Below are positions 27,940-38,189 of a stretch of DNA of 64,000 bases, in pieces. Where the stretch lies: contig NW_004457708.1 in the NCBI RefSeq assembly GCF_000203815.1, positions 124,001-188,000 on the forward strand, in the 5' to 3' direction. The notes beneath the pieces are model-generated. The model did not search any database and was not told the origin of the DNA. It saw only the letters and a program-made list of their open reading frames with translations. Each line of letters begins with the position of its first letter. The stretch's first letter is position 1. A program made the position numbers and the translations under genes. The stretch is from Cavenderia fasciculata. Lineage: Eukaryota; Evosea; Eumycetozoa; Acytosteliales; Cavenderiaceae.

Positions 27940-29055
27940 TTATTGTCCTGTTCTGTTTCTATACAGTGATATTGACGAGATCATGGCATTAACAGCACCT
28001 ATATCGTAACCCAATTTTGCTTGGACTGGGCCATTCGCCAATAACTTCTTGAGAGTCTTGAAGAATCCCGCATCCACTGTGGGGTGGGCATTAATATCTC
28101 TTTCTCGGGCAATGAGCCTGGAGAGTACATGCAGATTAATACTGTGAATGTTAAAGGCAATGTCTGTTGCTGATAATCCCGAGAGGTAATTATTTTTCCT
28201 TCCAAAATGGTCATCAGACAATGGTCTTTTTTCGTCTATGAACGTTGTGTCCCATATGTACTCTTTTGTGCGTCCTTTACCCTCGCCATTTTTGATTTTG
28301 ATATTGACCTCTGGCATCAAAACATATCGCAAATAATAATCGAGGGCTGCGTCCATATGGATGATAGAGTTGATTATGGTGGAACCTTTGTTTGTATCGG
28401 CAAATTCTTTGAGCTCCTTGTTTTCCTTTTCGAGTTGGCCGATTTTCTTTGTCTGCTCTTGATATGTTTGGGTGACTTCATATTCTGCTTGTTTTTTTGC
28501 AGCAATGAGAGATTTGTTGTAAGACTCCTCCAATTTGCCAAGTCTTGTGGTGACGGACTTGAGCTCGTCTCCCTGTGTCTTATTGTCGTTCTCCAATGAA
28601 GTTATTTTATCGTCACGAGCTTTATTACCAAACTCCAAATCTTCAACTCTCCTCTGCAATGCGCTGTTTGCTTGTACGAGACGCAAGTTTTCTTGTTGTA
28701 ATACATCTATTTTTCCTTCCAAATCTGCTATTCTCTTCTTTTGTAAATCCTCCCGTTGTTCGTGCTCTTTTATCTTTTGTATGTGCCCCTCTTCCTGTTC
28801 TTGGTACTCCTTGATTTTGTTGACATAATTTTGTTTTAGGTCTTGAAGGTTATCGTCGACCATCGAGAGGGTAGCTGTGATTTGCCGTGTTATGATTCTT
28901 TTTATTTCATCGCGGTTATTATGCATCAATGCTTTGTTCAATGCAAGGAGTTCTGTATTCTCTTCTGTCAATCTCTCCACTTCATTTGTCAGTTGTTCTA
29001 TTTGTAAGTCTTTCTCTTTGCATCTTTCTTCACAGTCTTTAATATCCTCAAACGT
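27940..29055 (-). CDS. Coiled-coil protein with C-terminal helical domain carrying a HEPN-like R-x4-H
   Basis: About 200 residues of heptad coiled coil (LEGKIDVLQQENLRLVQANS) precede a helical C-terminal domain of ~150 residues containing RERDINAHPT (28085-28115). R-x4-H within helices is the core motif of HEPN domains, many of which cleave RNA, so a HEPN-like fold is possible but unproven. The coiled coil extends upstream of the GTG at 28980 to about 29055 in the same frame without an ATG; the first in-frame ATG inside lies ~18 codons downstream of that GTG, so the start is uncertain. Member of the intronless island; function not assigned. Confidence 0.5.
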   Translation of the reverse strand, partial: TFEDIKDCEERCKEKDLQIEQLTNEVERLTEENTELLALNKALMHNNRDEIKRIITRQITATLSMVDDNLQDLKQNYVNKIKEYQEQEEGHIQKIKEHEQREDLQKKRIADLEGKIDVLQQENLRLVQANSALQRRVEDLEFGNKARDDKITSLENDNKTQGDELKSVTTRLGKLEESYNKSLIAAKKQAEYEVTQTYQEQTKKIGQLEKENKELKEFADTNKGSTIINSIIHMDAALDYYLRYVLMPEVNIKIKNGEGKGRTKEYIWDTTFIDEKRPLSDDHFGRKNNYLSGLSATDIAFNIHSINLHVLSRLIARERDINAHPTVDAGFFKTLKKLLANGPVQAKLGYDIGAVNAMISSISLYRNRTGQ

Positions 29056-29468
29056 TGATCATTGTTAAACATTATGTAAAAGGAAACTATTTTCACTAAA
29101 AGTTCAAACAACATCAAGATATCAGTAGAACAAAGGAACAGTCCAACACTGGATTGAAAGAAACACCAATACCAATACAATCAAATCATCCACAAGATCA
29201 AACCACATTACCATCAACATGACTCACGTTGTATGTTTAGCCCAGGGTTGAATGACCAAGAAGATACCCAAGGTTTATAAGTTTAATAGTATTACTTTTA
29301 TTCGTCAAGAATAAATCGGATAGGATAATTTTCACTAAAAATACTCTAAAAATTTTAAACAAATACCATTATTCATTCCCTTTGTAAAGAGTTTGCAACC
29401 CATTGTTTACTCTTGATGGAATAGCAATACTTAAGGAGAATTTATTGAATTTGATAAATCTTGGGATC
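29056..29468. other. Spacer, nothing recognised
   Basis: About 410 AT-rich bases. The 12-mer ATTTTCACTAAA occurs twice (about 29089 and 29329); meaning unknown. Confidence 0.4.
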
Positions 29469-30669
29469 TTAATTTTTGAGTGATTTTCGCTTGTTTATTC
29501 TTAAAATAAATTCTCCTTTTATATCCTTTATTTCTATCCACTGAAATATTTCCTCTCCATTTTCCATTTTTACTTTATCTTGACCAATAGAATAAAAATA
29601 TTTGGCTGCTTCTTTATTTTCCAAGTATAAATTCTCTTCTTCACTTAGTCCATCAGGAACAGGTACATCGACGCACACATTTTTATCCCAAAATTGCTTA
29701 GTTCCCGGAATAGAAGTCCCGAAAACCCACCCAAGTAGTGAGGTTCGATGAGAACTTGATAAAGAAACACTGCCTAAAAATGCGGGTAGTTGATCTTGAA
29801 CAAGACCTATTTCTCTTGTAATGTAACTGAATACAGTCCCATTTCCAATAATATTCTCTGTATCTTTACCTATGTGGATGGCTCCAATCTCCATACTGTT
29901 GTATCTTAGTTTGTTGATAGAAAAAATGGGAGATCCACTAGATCCTTCGCGAGTCGCTTTTCCATTGTATTCAAGCACCCACCCATTGGTGTTGTGTTTC
30001 TTAAGGTCATCCAAGATGTATGCTCGTTTTTCGGTTCCATATGGAAATCCGATGATCAAGTGGTCTGATCCTGGGACCGACAGATCTATCGAATCGCGGT
30101 TGCCCCAATCCAAAGGAGTTTCGCACAACTCTGATAGCCTCTCGAGTCTGTTTTCATCCAAATTTCCTTTGAAATCCAAAAGAAGAATGATAATTATAAT
30201 TATTATTAATGTTTAGAGGACTGGAAATAGGTGGTAGGATCAAGTTCGTACTCGTCTCCTGATTCAAAAATGGCAGACATTTTAGTCACGTCAATCTGAT
30301 TGGCATCAAAGACATGATGGTTGGTTAAAATCCAGGACATTACCTTTGGTTCAGCATAATTATAATGTTTGATTTTGTAACCAGTTAACATCATTTTGGG
30401 ACGAGGTACAAGGGATCCGGTGCCTCGAAAGGTCTTCTTTTCCCCTTTACCGTCAGTACCTGTTACCACGATATTGACAACTGCCTTCCAAATATCTTCT
30501 ATTATATTGTCGGGGATTCCTCTATTACTAGATTCTTTTAACAAATTCTGTTTTGTTATGCCTGGGGGGGGTATTAAATCTATCCTTGATTGATTGAATA
30601 ATTCCTTTCCCCCTCCTCCAGTGTTGTCTCTGTTGGTATCTCTTTGGTTTCTGTTGAGTCATTAATCAT
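29469..30669 (-). pseudogene. Trypsin-like (chymotrypsin-fold) serine protease, appears broken
   Basis: The upstream piece holds the His motif WILTNHHVFDA (30304-30335) with the preceding GTGSLV strand; the downstream piece has the Ser motif GSSGSPIFSI (about 29920-29955) in the context EGSSGSP, and GFPYG between them, the order of trypsin-like proteases of the DegP/viral type. The pieces occupy different frames and look interrupted about twice; an ATG at 30669 may be the original start. Whether the gene came with the island or is a host gene is unclear, so I describe it as a damaged copy only. Confidence 0.65.
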
Positions 30670-31018
30670 TTTGAATGAACTGAGGTAAATAATGATGATC
30701 TTTCACGAAGGAGAATGAAGTAGAAATCATAAAAAAAAAATTTGGGAAAAATGATTTCGATCAAGGTTAGATATTTGATAATAATTCATTGATCTCTGCT
30801 AATAGGTTTAAGGTTGGTTTTGATATAACATTTATAACACCATCACCTATATGGTTATCGATTCCAAATTACAACCTGGGAATCTTATCCATTGTGATCT
30901 GGCATGCACAACTGATGACGAGACTAGTTTAGAGAATAAATAAATAATATGATTTAATAAATTACCAATTAGATGATTTATTAAATAGATTGATTCCTTT
31001 CCTCTCCATTCCATTCCT
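30670..31018. other. 3' flank of the GST gene, duplicated at 6540-6809
   Basis: From about 30800 the sequence (GGTTTAAGGTTGGTTTTGAT..., CTTATCCATTGTGATCTGGCATGC) parallels 6540-6809. No gene. Confidence 0.7.
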
Positions 31019-31850
31019 TTAATTTGAACGATTAAACAAAAAAGCCTTTTGTTCAGGAGTGAAATCAAAGTTCTTTGGCAAGGCAGCCTCCAACTCTTCA
31101 AATTCCTTTACAGCAGGTCTAGCTCTAACCGTAGCAATGTATCTAACGACATTTGGAAACTCTTCACTCCAACCAGGCACTCTAACAACATTTCTTGCCC
31201 ATGGATAGATTGCAAAATCGGCAATAGTCATTTCATCACCAACAACATAATCTCTACCATCCAATCTCTTGTTTAAAACATTGAAAAGTCTATGAGTTTC
31301 ATTTGTAAATCTTTCAATTGCCAATGGTACCTTGGTCTCTGCAAATATATTGAAATAATTCATATTACCAAAGTTTGGTCCCTAAACAAATAGAAAAATT
31401 GAAAATTAACAAAATAATAAATTATTATATTTTATCTTTTAACATACAAGAACACTAGTTTGCCAAAAAGTCCAAAAAAAAGTATCAAAACGACCTTGAG
31501 TATCATTTGGAATAAATTTAGCATACTTTTCAGCAAGATACAAAAGAATGTTACAAGATTCAATAATGATAAAACCATCTTCCAATGAATCATCTCTAAG
31601 AGCTGGAACCTTTGAATTGATTGATACATTCTTTTTAAATTCTTCAGAATGTTGTTCACCATTTGGTAAATCAACCAATTTAAATTCATAATCTAAACCC
31701 AATTCTTTTAATAATAATCTAACTTTAACTACATTTGGACTACTACATCCCCATAATGTTAACTATATAGAAAATAAATTAATTAATAAAAAAAATATTT
31801 AGAGAATAATTTATATATATATATACTTTTGAATCTTTGTTTGTTATCAT
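31019..31850 (-). CDS. Glutathione S-transferase, intact, three exons
   Basis: Exons 31827-31850, 31448-31762 and 31019-31381 with GTATAT..ATAG and GTATGT..TTAG introns of 64 and 66 bases, all phase 0, give 233 residues. The N-terminal thioredoxin-fold half begins LTLWGCSSPNVVKVRLLL and includes SKVPALRD and ESCNILLYLAEKY, the glutathione-binding cis-Pro and Glu-Ser motifs. The C-terminal helical half has GPNFGNMNYF and DEMTIADFAIYPWA with the conserved N-capping Asp. The style resembles bacterial YghU/YfcG and fungal Ure2p-like enzymes. It conjugates or reduces with glutathione in the cytosol. Two damaged copies lie at 6540-7360 and 16017-16460. Divergent from alpha-tubulin, with about 530 bases between starts. 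Confidence 0.92.
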
Positions 31851-32377
31851 GATTTATATAATTGAAATTGAAATGAATTGAAATGATCATTCCTTCCATC
31901 TATATTTATAGTTTTGGAAAAAGTTGAAAAATCGGTCCTCAGAATATACAAGGAAGAGCCAGAGAGTGGGGAAAAATGTTGCAAATAAACTATTTCACTT
32001 TCATCTTTACAAGAGGATTGATATGTCTTGCTCCTAGTCTTTTCTCTTCTTACAAGAGAGAAAAAGAAAGATTAAATAGTTTTAATCTTTTAGTTTAGTT
32101 GTTATTATAGTTTAAAAGAGATATATAAATTAAATTTATTTGAACCAAACTGTGAGAGAAGATCTTTTGCCTCCAAAAAAAACAAAAAAAAATTACAAAA
32201 AAATATTTTGAAAAAAAAAGTTGATCTCTCACTCCTTTCCTTCTCTTTGCAATGATGATCACACTTTACTTTTTATCTTTTATTCTCTCTTCTTTATTTA
32301 ATCTCTCTTTTTTTTTTTTATTTATACTTTGATAGTTTCATTATCAGACATCAAGTATTACTCTCTTATTGTAAAAC
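31851..32377. promoter_or_regulatory. Divergent promoter region GST / alpha-tubulin
   Basis: AT-rich, with several long A- and T-runs typical of dictyostelid promoters; a T-run at 32309-32319 is followed by ATTTATACTTT about 45 bases before the tubulin ATG. No further elements recognised. Confidence 0.4.
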
Positions 32378-33842
32378 ATGGCACGTGAAATCATTTCAAT
32401 CCACATTGGTCAAGGTAAAACTCTTCTTCTTTTTATCTCTCATCTATCTTTACTAATCTTTTCTATTATTTTAATTTACTTTTTACTTTTTAGCTGGTGT
32501 ACAACTTGGACAAAGTTGTTGGGAATTATATACCTTGGAACATGGTATTGGAAAGGATGGTTTATTAACCGAACAACAACAAAAAGTACGTCAAAACGAC
32601 ACTACATCATCTGTAACTGTTGATCAAGGATCGTTTTCAACCTTTTTCAACCTTTCATCCAATGGTAAAAAGGCCGTACCACGTGCACTCTTTATCGATC
32701 TCGAACCAACCGTTATCGATGAGATTCGTACATCAGACTATAAGAGTCTTTTCCATCCAGAGTATATGATCTCTGGCAAGGAAGATGCCGCCAACAACTA
32801 TGCTCGTGGTCACTATACCGTCGGCAAGGAAATCGTAGATGTTTGTTTGGACCGTATCAGAAAGTTGGCCAATGAATGTGAGGGTCTCCAAGGTTTCCTC
32901 GTCTTTCACTCTGTAGGTGGTGGTACTGGTTCTGGTTTTGGTTCTCTCCTCCTCCAACGTCTCTCTTTGGATTACGGTAAAAAGAGCAAATTAGATTTCT
33001 GTATCTACCCATCGCCACAAGTATCCACCTCTGTTGTCGAGCCATACAACTCTGTCCTCTCGACCCACGCTCTCCTCGAACACACCGATGTTGCCTTTAT
33101 GCTCGACAATGAAGCCATCTATGACATTTGTCGTCGTTCACTTGGTATTGACCGTCCATCATACACCAACCTCAATCGTTTGGTCGCTCAAGTCATTTCT
33201 TCGCTCACTGCTTCTCTTCGTTTTGCCGGTGCCCTCAACGTTGACATTAATGAATTCCAAACCAATCTTGTCCCATTCCCACGTATTCATTTCATGTTGT
33301 GTTCCTATTCACCAATCGTCTCTCGTGAAAAGGCTGACCACGAACAAATCTCTGTCTCTGCCATCACCAATGCCGTCTTTGATCAAGAAAATATGATGGC
33401 CAAGTGTGACCCAACCCAAGGCAAGTACATGGCTTGTTGTCTCATGTACCGTGGCAACGTTGTCCCCAAGGAAGCCCACAAGGCCGTCTCTGACCTCAAG
33501 ACCAAGAGCAAGGCTGTAAGCTTTGTCGACTGGTCCCCAACCGGTTTCAAGTGTGGTATCAACCACGAAGCCCCATCTGTCGTCCCAGGCGGTGATTTGG
33601 CCAAGGTTGAAAGATCCGTTTGTATGTTGTCCAACACTACCGCCATCGCCCAAGTCTTTAGCCGTATCAACCGCAAGTTTGACCTCATGTACACCAAGCG
33701 TGCTTTTGTTCATTGGTACGTCGGTGAAGGTATGGAAGAAGGTGAATTTGCTGAAGCTCGTGAAGATCTTCATGCTCTTGAAAAGGATTATGAAGAGGTA
33801 AAGGAAAGTTCTACTCAAGGTGGTGATGTTGAAGATATGTAA
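32378..33842 (+). CDS. tubA: Alpha-tubulin
   Basis: Exons 32378-32414 and 32494-33842, joined CAA|GCT, give 461 residues beginning [20 protein letters not shown]. The GTP-binding [10 protein letters not shown], the alpha-specific catalytic loop region around [17 protein letters not shown], and the C-terminal [12 protein letters not shown] are all present. It pairs with beta-tubulin to build microtubules. The early intron after the start codon region is common in tubulin genes. The C-terminal tail ([16 protein letters not shown]) lacks a terminal Tyr and is less acidic than most. Compared with my memory of D. discoideum tubA, the segment at residues 35-60 ([14 protein letters not shown]...) is divergent, so this may be a second, diverged alpha-tubulin rather than the direct orthologue. 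Codon use is strongly C-ending, indicating high expression. Confidence 0.93.
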
Positions 33843-34084
33843 AAATTGAAAGGAAATTGAATTTTATTACATATAACAAAAATAATAATAATAATATAAA
33901 TAAATAAATAAATAAATATTATTATTATTATTACATTTAGGTGTGTGATTTTTGTTTCAAGGAGAGAATTGGTGGTACAAGAGGACCAAACTTGTGTGTA
34001 CATATTGGTAGATTTGAATGACATGGTTGTATTATTATTATCTCTTTTACACACTTATTCAAATCTTCCTTTATAAAGGCGGGT

Positions 34085-34205
34085 AGGAGTTTACACTCAG
34101 AGCAGCAAGTGCATTCATAGGATACACTCTCCTCTTTTCGTTGGCTATGGTCAGCCTTTGGAGGTACACTTGCTTGAGAGAACAGGAAAAGAATTACTTT
34201 GATTA
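34085..34205 (-). mobile_element. Rearranged LINE scraps
   Basis: 34090-34178 repeats parts of 34838-34970 (GCATTCATNGGATACACTCT and CGTTGGCTATGGTCAGCC) with the middle missing; 34178-34205 is a tail fragment (GAACAGGAAAAGAATTACTTT) in the opposite orientation to the LINE that follows. A small rearrangement at the LINE 3' end. Confidence 0.75.
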
Positions 34206-35833
34206 TACTTTTTAATTGACCAACAAGAAATAAAGATTATTTCGAGAAGAATGAAAGTTAATTTGTTCTGTGGGGTAGTCCATGTCTATGATACATGTAC
34301 CAAGCATGTTGGATTGTTTTGGATTGTTGCTTGTTCTAAAAATAAATTGGTTAAAGATATCACTATTTTTTTTTTTTTTTTTTTTTTTCTCAGCACTTTT
34401 GGCTTTGGGCCATCGATTACATAATTCTAACGTCTTGTCCCAGTTTACTTTTATAATATGTCGCATATCATTTAGCAATCTAGCTCGCAGATATTGTTCA
34501 GTGAATGGTTCATCTCTTTGGTGACGTAGATCGTTACGTCGGAACCATATTCGTTCGAGTGTTGCAGCAGTCAAGTTTATAGTCATTGGAGGTTGTTTGA
34601 GGTTGAGGAGGGTGATATCCCAAACTGGTGGAGTAATGTTGTTGGCAGCAGTAACCTCTTTCAGTATCGTTACTGGTAGTGTGGTCTCTTTGCATTGAAA
34701 GAACAAATTCTTGGAAGATTCATCTTTGCCACAGGATACACAGATTGAAGCGACTGGGTCACCCCTGAGGAGCGGGAGACATTTGGTTACATACTTCCAA
34801 ACCATATCTCGACCCTTTGGTAGTACGATGGTAGAGAGAGCAGCTAGTGCATTCATTGGATACACTCTGTCATCGGTTGCTAAGATCTTTTGGCCTGGGT
34901 CGGGTCGTACACATTCCACTTTTCGTTGGCTATGGTCAGCCTTTGGAGGTACACTTGTTTGAGAGGTACTCTTCCTCTTTTGTCTGGTTCCATTGCTGGC
35001 TTGGGTACAGCCTCTCTGCTGACGTCGTAGGGTTGGGTAAGCTTTTCCCACTCGCTTTGGCAGAGGCGGACAAAATCATTTGGTTTGTCTTGGTTGAGTT
35101 GGTCCATCCATGATTGGGCAAAGGAAACCTTTGCAACTCGGTCGTTCTTTACCTCGTGGAGGAACCTTTCGAACATCCATGCCTTTTGGGCACGGAATCT
35201 AGCGTTGAGGTCCCAGAGGTTGAGACCACCTTGGTCGATCGATCGTATGGAACGTTTCTTGGACATGGTTCTTTTGGTTGGCTTGGTTGGGTCGTACTGA
35301 CGGTCGTTGCTGAACATGAACCAATCAATAACCTTTTCCAATCTGGTGATTGCCTCGTGGCTAGGTGATCCAAGGTACGTGAAATAATTTAATTGTGACA
35401 GACCATATGTTTTGAGCAAAGCTAATTTACCTCTATAGTTGTTGTTGTGTTTAGGTTTCCATCTAATCAAATCGTTGATTACCTTGTCAATACGCTCTGG
35501 AAGGTGTGGTACCAAAACCAAACTGGTTAAAGTAATAGCCGAGGTATCGTTCTTTGCTTTCCTTGTCCATCAGTGGGTACGGTAAATTGGTTGGACTGCC
35601 AGGTGACATGATCACATTTGTCAGTGTTGACTTTGGATGATGTAGCTTTACAGAATTGCTGAATCCATTCGTCCATTAGTTTAAATTCTTGGATGTTTTT
35701 GGCATGTAGACGTGTTGTCGGCAAACTGGAGTAGCTTTACCCAGTTGAGGTGGACAAGAGGCGGTGGCTTTCTCTGTTTGGTTCCGAAAGCTGGCGGTGG
35801 GAGCATTTTGGCCGGGCGGAGGGGTAAAAGAAC
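34206..35833 (-). mobile_element. 5'-truncated non-LTR retrotransposon (LINE), left arm
   Basis: On the minus strand, 5' end at 35833. Coding pieces: the RT segment KLLQFADNTS (near 35720-35745, the FADD-type catalytic motif with the second Asp replaced by Asn), the thumb region GGLNLWDLNARFRAQKAWMFERF split over 34880-35521, and a zinc-binding RT C-terminal domain at 34400-34900 (CVSCGKDESSKNLFFQC, then RIWFRRNDLRHQRDEP). Frames change at least twice (around 35525 and 34890), so the copy is dead. A T-run at 34364-34388 separates the coding part from the shared 3' tail. L1/TRE-like by domain order. The 5' end stops 31 bases before the tRNA-Trp gene. Confidence 0.88.
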
Positions 35834-35864
35834 CATATTTCTTAAATGAGTCACAAGTTGACTT

Positions 35865-35948
35865 GGCCGGTTAGCTCAGTGGTAGAGTAGCAGTCTCCAA
35901 TCAGAGATAGTAAACTGTTGGCCAAGGGTTCGACCCCCTTACTGGTCA
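35865..35948 (+). tRNA. tRNA-Trp (CCA) with 12-base intron, copy 1
   Basis: Acceptor GGCCGGT pairs with ACTGGTC (G-U pairs at 2 and 5); D stem GCTC/GAGT; anticodon stem GCAGT/ACTGT with CCA at 35897-35899; T arm AAGGG-TTCGACC-CCCTT; discriminator A. Between the anticodon stem halves lie 12 extra bases (35901-35912) placed after position 37, the canonical intron site. Identical to the copy at 38456-38539 on the other strand. Confidence 0.95.
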
Positions 35949-35979
35949 GTCATTTTTGCCATTTTTTTTTTTCTGCGGG

Positions 35980-36272
35980 TCTGTCGTGGTGCCTGTCGTG
36001 GTGCCTGTCGTGGTGCCTGTCGTGGGTTCTGTCGTGGTGCCTGTCGTGGTGTCTGTCGTGGTGCCTGTCGTGGGTTCTGTCGTGGTGCCTGTCGCGGTGT
36101 CTGTCGTGGTGTCTGTCGTGGTGCCTGTCGTGGTGCCTGTCGTGGGTTCTGTCGTGGTGCCTGTCGTGGTGCCTGTCGCGGGTTCTGTCGTGGTGCCTGT
36201 CGCGGTGTCTGTCGTGGGTTCTGTCGTGGGTTCTGTCGTGGTGCCTGTCGCGGTGTCTGTCGTGGTGTCTGT
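35980..36272 (+). repeat. 12-bp minisatellite downstream of tRNA-Trp, left
   Basis: About 25 tandem units of TGTCGTGGTGCC with variants (GTGCC, GTGTC, GGTTC and CGCGG forms). Open in several frames because the unit is a multiple of three, but there is no start context and the same array occurs next to the second tRNA-Trp copy, so I treat it as non-coding. It begins ~30 bases after the tRNA. Confidence 0.92.
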
Positions 36273-36281
36273 TCTCTCGCT

Positions 36282-36392
36282 CACCTCCTCCTCTCCTCTC
36301 CTCTCCTTTCCTTTCCTTTTTTTCCTCTCCTCTCCTCTCTCCTCCTTTCCTTTCCTTTCCTCTCCCTCCTCTCCTTTCCTTCCGCTTTCTAT
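36282..36392 (+). repeat. Polypyrimidine CCTTT/CTCCT tract
   Basis: Pure C/T for over 100 bases, resembling the complement of the GGAAA tract at 2757-3330. Confidence 0.85.
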
Positions 36393-36429
36393 TCTTATTC
36401 TATTTTTTTTTGTTTTTTTATACTATATT

Positions 36430-36809
36430 TGTGATGAGATTTAACCTTTTCAATAACTATTGAATTATTATTACCATTGATAGTCTCGTTATTATCATGA
36501 CTAGCAATTGATTGTTCAATAGAAGCCAAAACCTTTTCAAATACTTGATCACTTTGAAAATTAGAGTTTTCGTAACCAACTTTTGCATTGCCACCAAGTA
36601 GAACGAAAATGTTGACTTTTTAAACAACCCTCTAGAATTTTTGAAAGGTTTTGATCTGTAACCATTGTAGGAAACAATATAGGTGTTGATTTGGTTTTTT
36701 CTCCATCAAAATCTTCCAACAATTCAAATACCTTTTTTGAATGAGGTATAGTTGCAGGTTATGATTTTTCAAATTCTTCCTTGAAAAGATTCATTAAATA
36801 AAAATTATC

Positions 36810-36843
<34 letters not shown>

Positions 36844-36860
36844 AAATAAATATTTAATAT
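36430..36860 (-). pseudogene. Broken gene remnant, left of centre
   Basis: Minus-strand pieces MNLFKEEFEKS, VFELLEDFDGEKTKSTPILF and VNIFVLLGGNAKVGYENSNF occupy different frames, so the gene is broken at least twice. The end (VLASIEQ...HDNNETING) is related to the piece at 37880-38160 on the other strand (VLVAIEHDDNKTING), so it is repeated in the inverted structure. Family unknown. Confidence 0.45.
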
Positions 36861-36893
36861 TTTTCTTTTTCTTACCAATTAATTGTAAAGGAT

Positions 36894-37760
36894 TTAACTA
36901 CTTGGAGGATATAATAGAACCAATGAAACCTTTTCCTTGAAATGATTGAAAAATGTTGGAATCCAAGATGACATATCTTGAACTAGTAATCTTTTATAGT
37001 TTTTGTCATCCCTACCATGAGGTTTGATATGAGCAGTTAATGATGCCGCTCTACTTGAATAAACACCAACCTCATATGAATGATAATAATGACGATCAAA
37101 ACCTTTACCAAATTCTTCCAAAACTTGATTCCATGTTGCAGTTGAATTGGTTTTTCCAATTGAAGAAAACTTTTTAGTTGCATAATCTAAAATGATAGAG
37201 TTTTGAATACCTAACCTTTCCAATTGTGGATTTTCTACAATTAATCGAATCTGTTTCTTCAAAAATGTCATTCAAAATACCAAATTCAGTCTTGTTTCTT
37301 GTTAATCTATTTATAGCTGGAGTTGCTACAAATGAATCTTTTATCATTTTTTCTGTTATCATTTTAATTTGTCTAAAAAATATAAAAAAAAAAAAAAGTA
37401 AGATAAATAAATTTGTTTTTTTTTTTTTTTTTTTGTTTTTTTTTACCTTCTATTATTTAAAGAATGATTAAAAGAAGAAACAATTTCAGTACCAAGAATA
37501 ATTTCCAAATTATTTTTTGTTTGATTTGATAATTTTAATTGATTGATATGATTGTTGAAAATTAAATTCAAGTCGTTGAAATTGACAACATATTGAGATA
37601 ATAAACCTTGACCAAGTTCAACTTGACGATCTGTACTTTCTCTTGCCCAACAAATAAATTGTTTTGCTGGTCTTGATAATATTGGATCAACAGAATTGTC
37701 ATCTTGTTGGTCATCCAAAATAATTTCTTCAAATTGATAATATTAATCAATGTTGCATTT
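36894..37760 (-). pseudogene. Broken two-exon gene between the inverted arms
   Basis: Exon 1 piece (37443-37755: DDQQDDNSVDPILSRPAKQ...SSFNHSLNNRR) ends at a GTAAAA donor; after a T/A-rich intron ending TTTTTTAG (near 37372) the frame continues QIKMITEKMIKDSF and FGILNDIF, then shifts near 37260 to a second frame (QIRLIVENPQLERLGIQNSI...) ending at 36894. One frameshift therefore breaks it. The C-terminal part has ATWNQVLEEFGKGFDRHYY. No family recognised. Confidence 0.45.
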
Positions 37761-37879
37761 GAAAATTTTTGATTCACTCAAAAAGATCTTGAAGAACAGA
37801 TTTAATTTTTTTTTAATTTTTTTTTGGTGAACATTCCCCATGTATTTTGAATGATACACAATCGCAACTTGTCGTGTGA

Positions 37880-38180
37880 CAAAAGGTCTTGGTAGCTATT
37901 GAACATGATGATAACAAAACTATCAATGGTTATTGTCTCGTCCACAAGTATGTTAGTAAGAAGTATTTTAAAAACTCTTATGACAATAATAGAAAAGAAA
38001 ATGGTTCAACCAATTTAGCAATTACTTTACCAGCAATGGCTACTCAACCCAATTTGCAAACTGAAACTGAAAAGGAAATTCAAATGGACGATTCAAATAC
38101 AATAGAATCACTTGTACAAAAGATCAAAAACTCAAGGTGGTTATATACCAACAAAAAATGTAGATGAAACAATTGCTCCA
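37880..38180 (+). pseudogene. Gene remnant, right of centre
   Basis: Encodes MVAIEHDDNKTINGYCLVHKY..., related at its start to 36430-36560 in inverted orientation, and runs straight into the minisatellite. Broken by the array. Family unknown. Confidence 0.4.
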
Positions 38181-38189
38181 AATCTCACC

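Larger units (their letters stand above)
34206..36400. repeat. Left arm of a large inverted repeat
   Basis: LINE (34206-35833), 31-base flank, tRNA-Trp and 12-bp minisatellite mirror 38190-39764 in reverse order. The tRNA and its flanks are identical or nearly so; the LINE parts differ in 5' extent. Confidence 0.9.

Noticed and set aside
33309-33818. Antisense 169-codon frame in alpha-tubulin
   Set aside because: Shadow of a highly conserved gene.
35918-36463. Long frames through the 12-bp minisatellite (Cys/Trp/Leu, Val or TTDTTTGTTT repeats)
   Set aside because: Unit length is a multiple of three so all frames stay open; the array also occurs at 38190-38428 and follows a tRNA gene. Non-coding is simpler.
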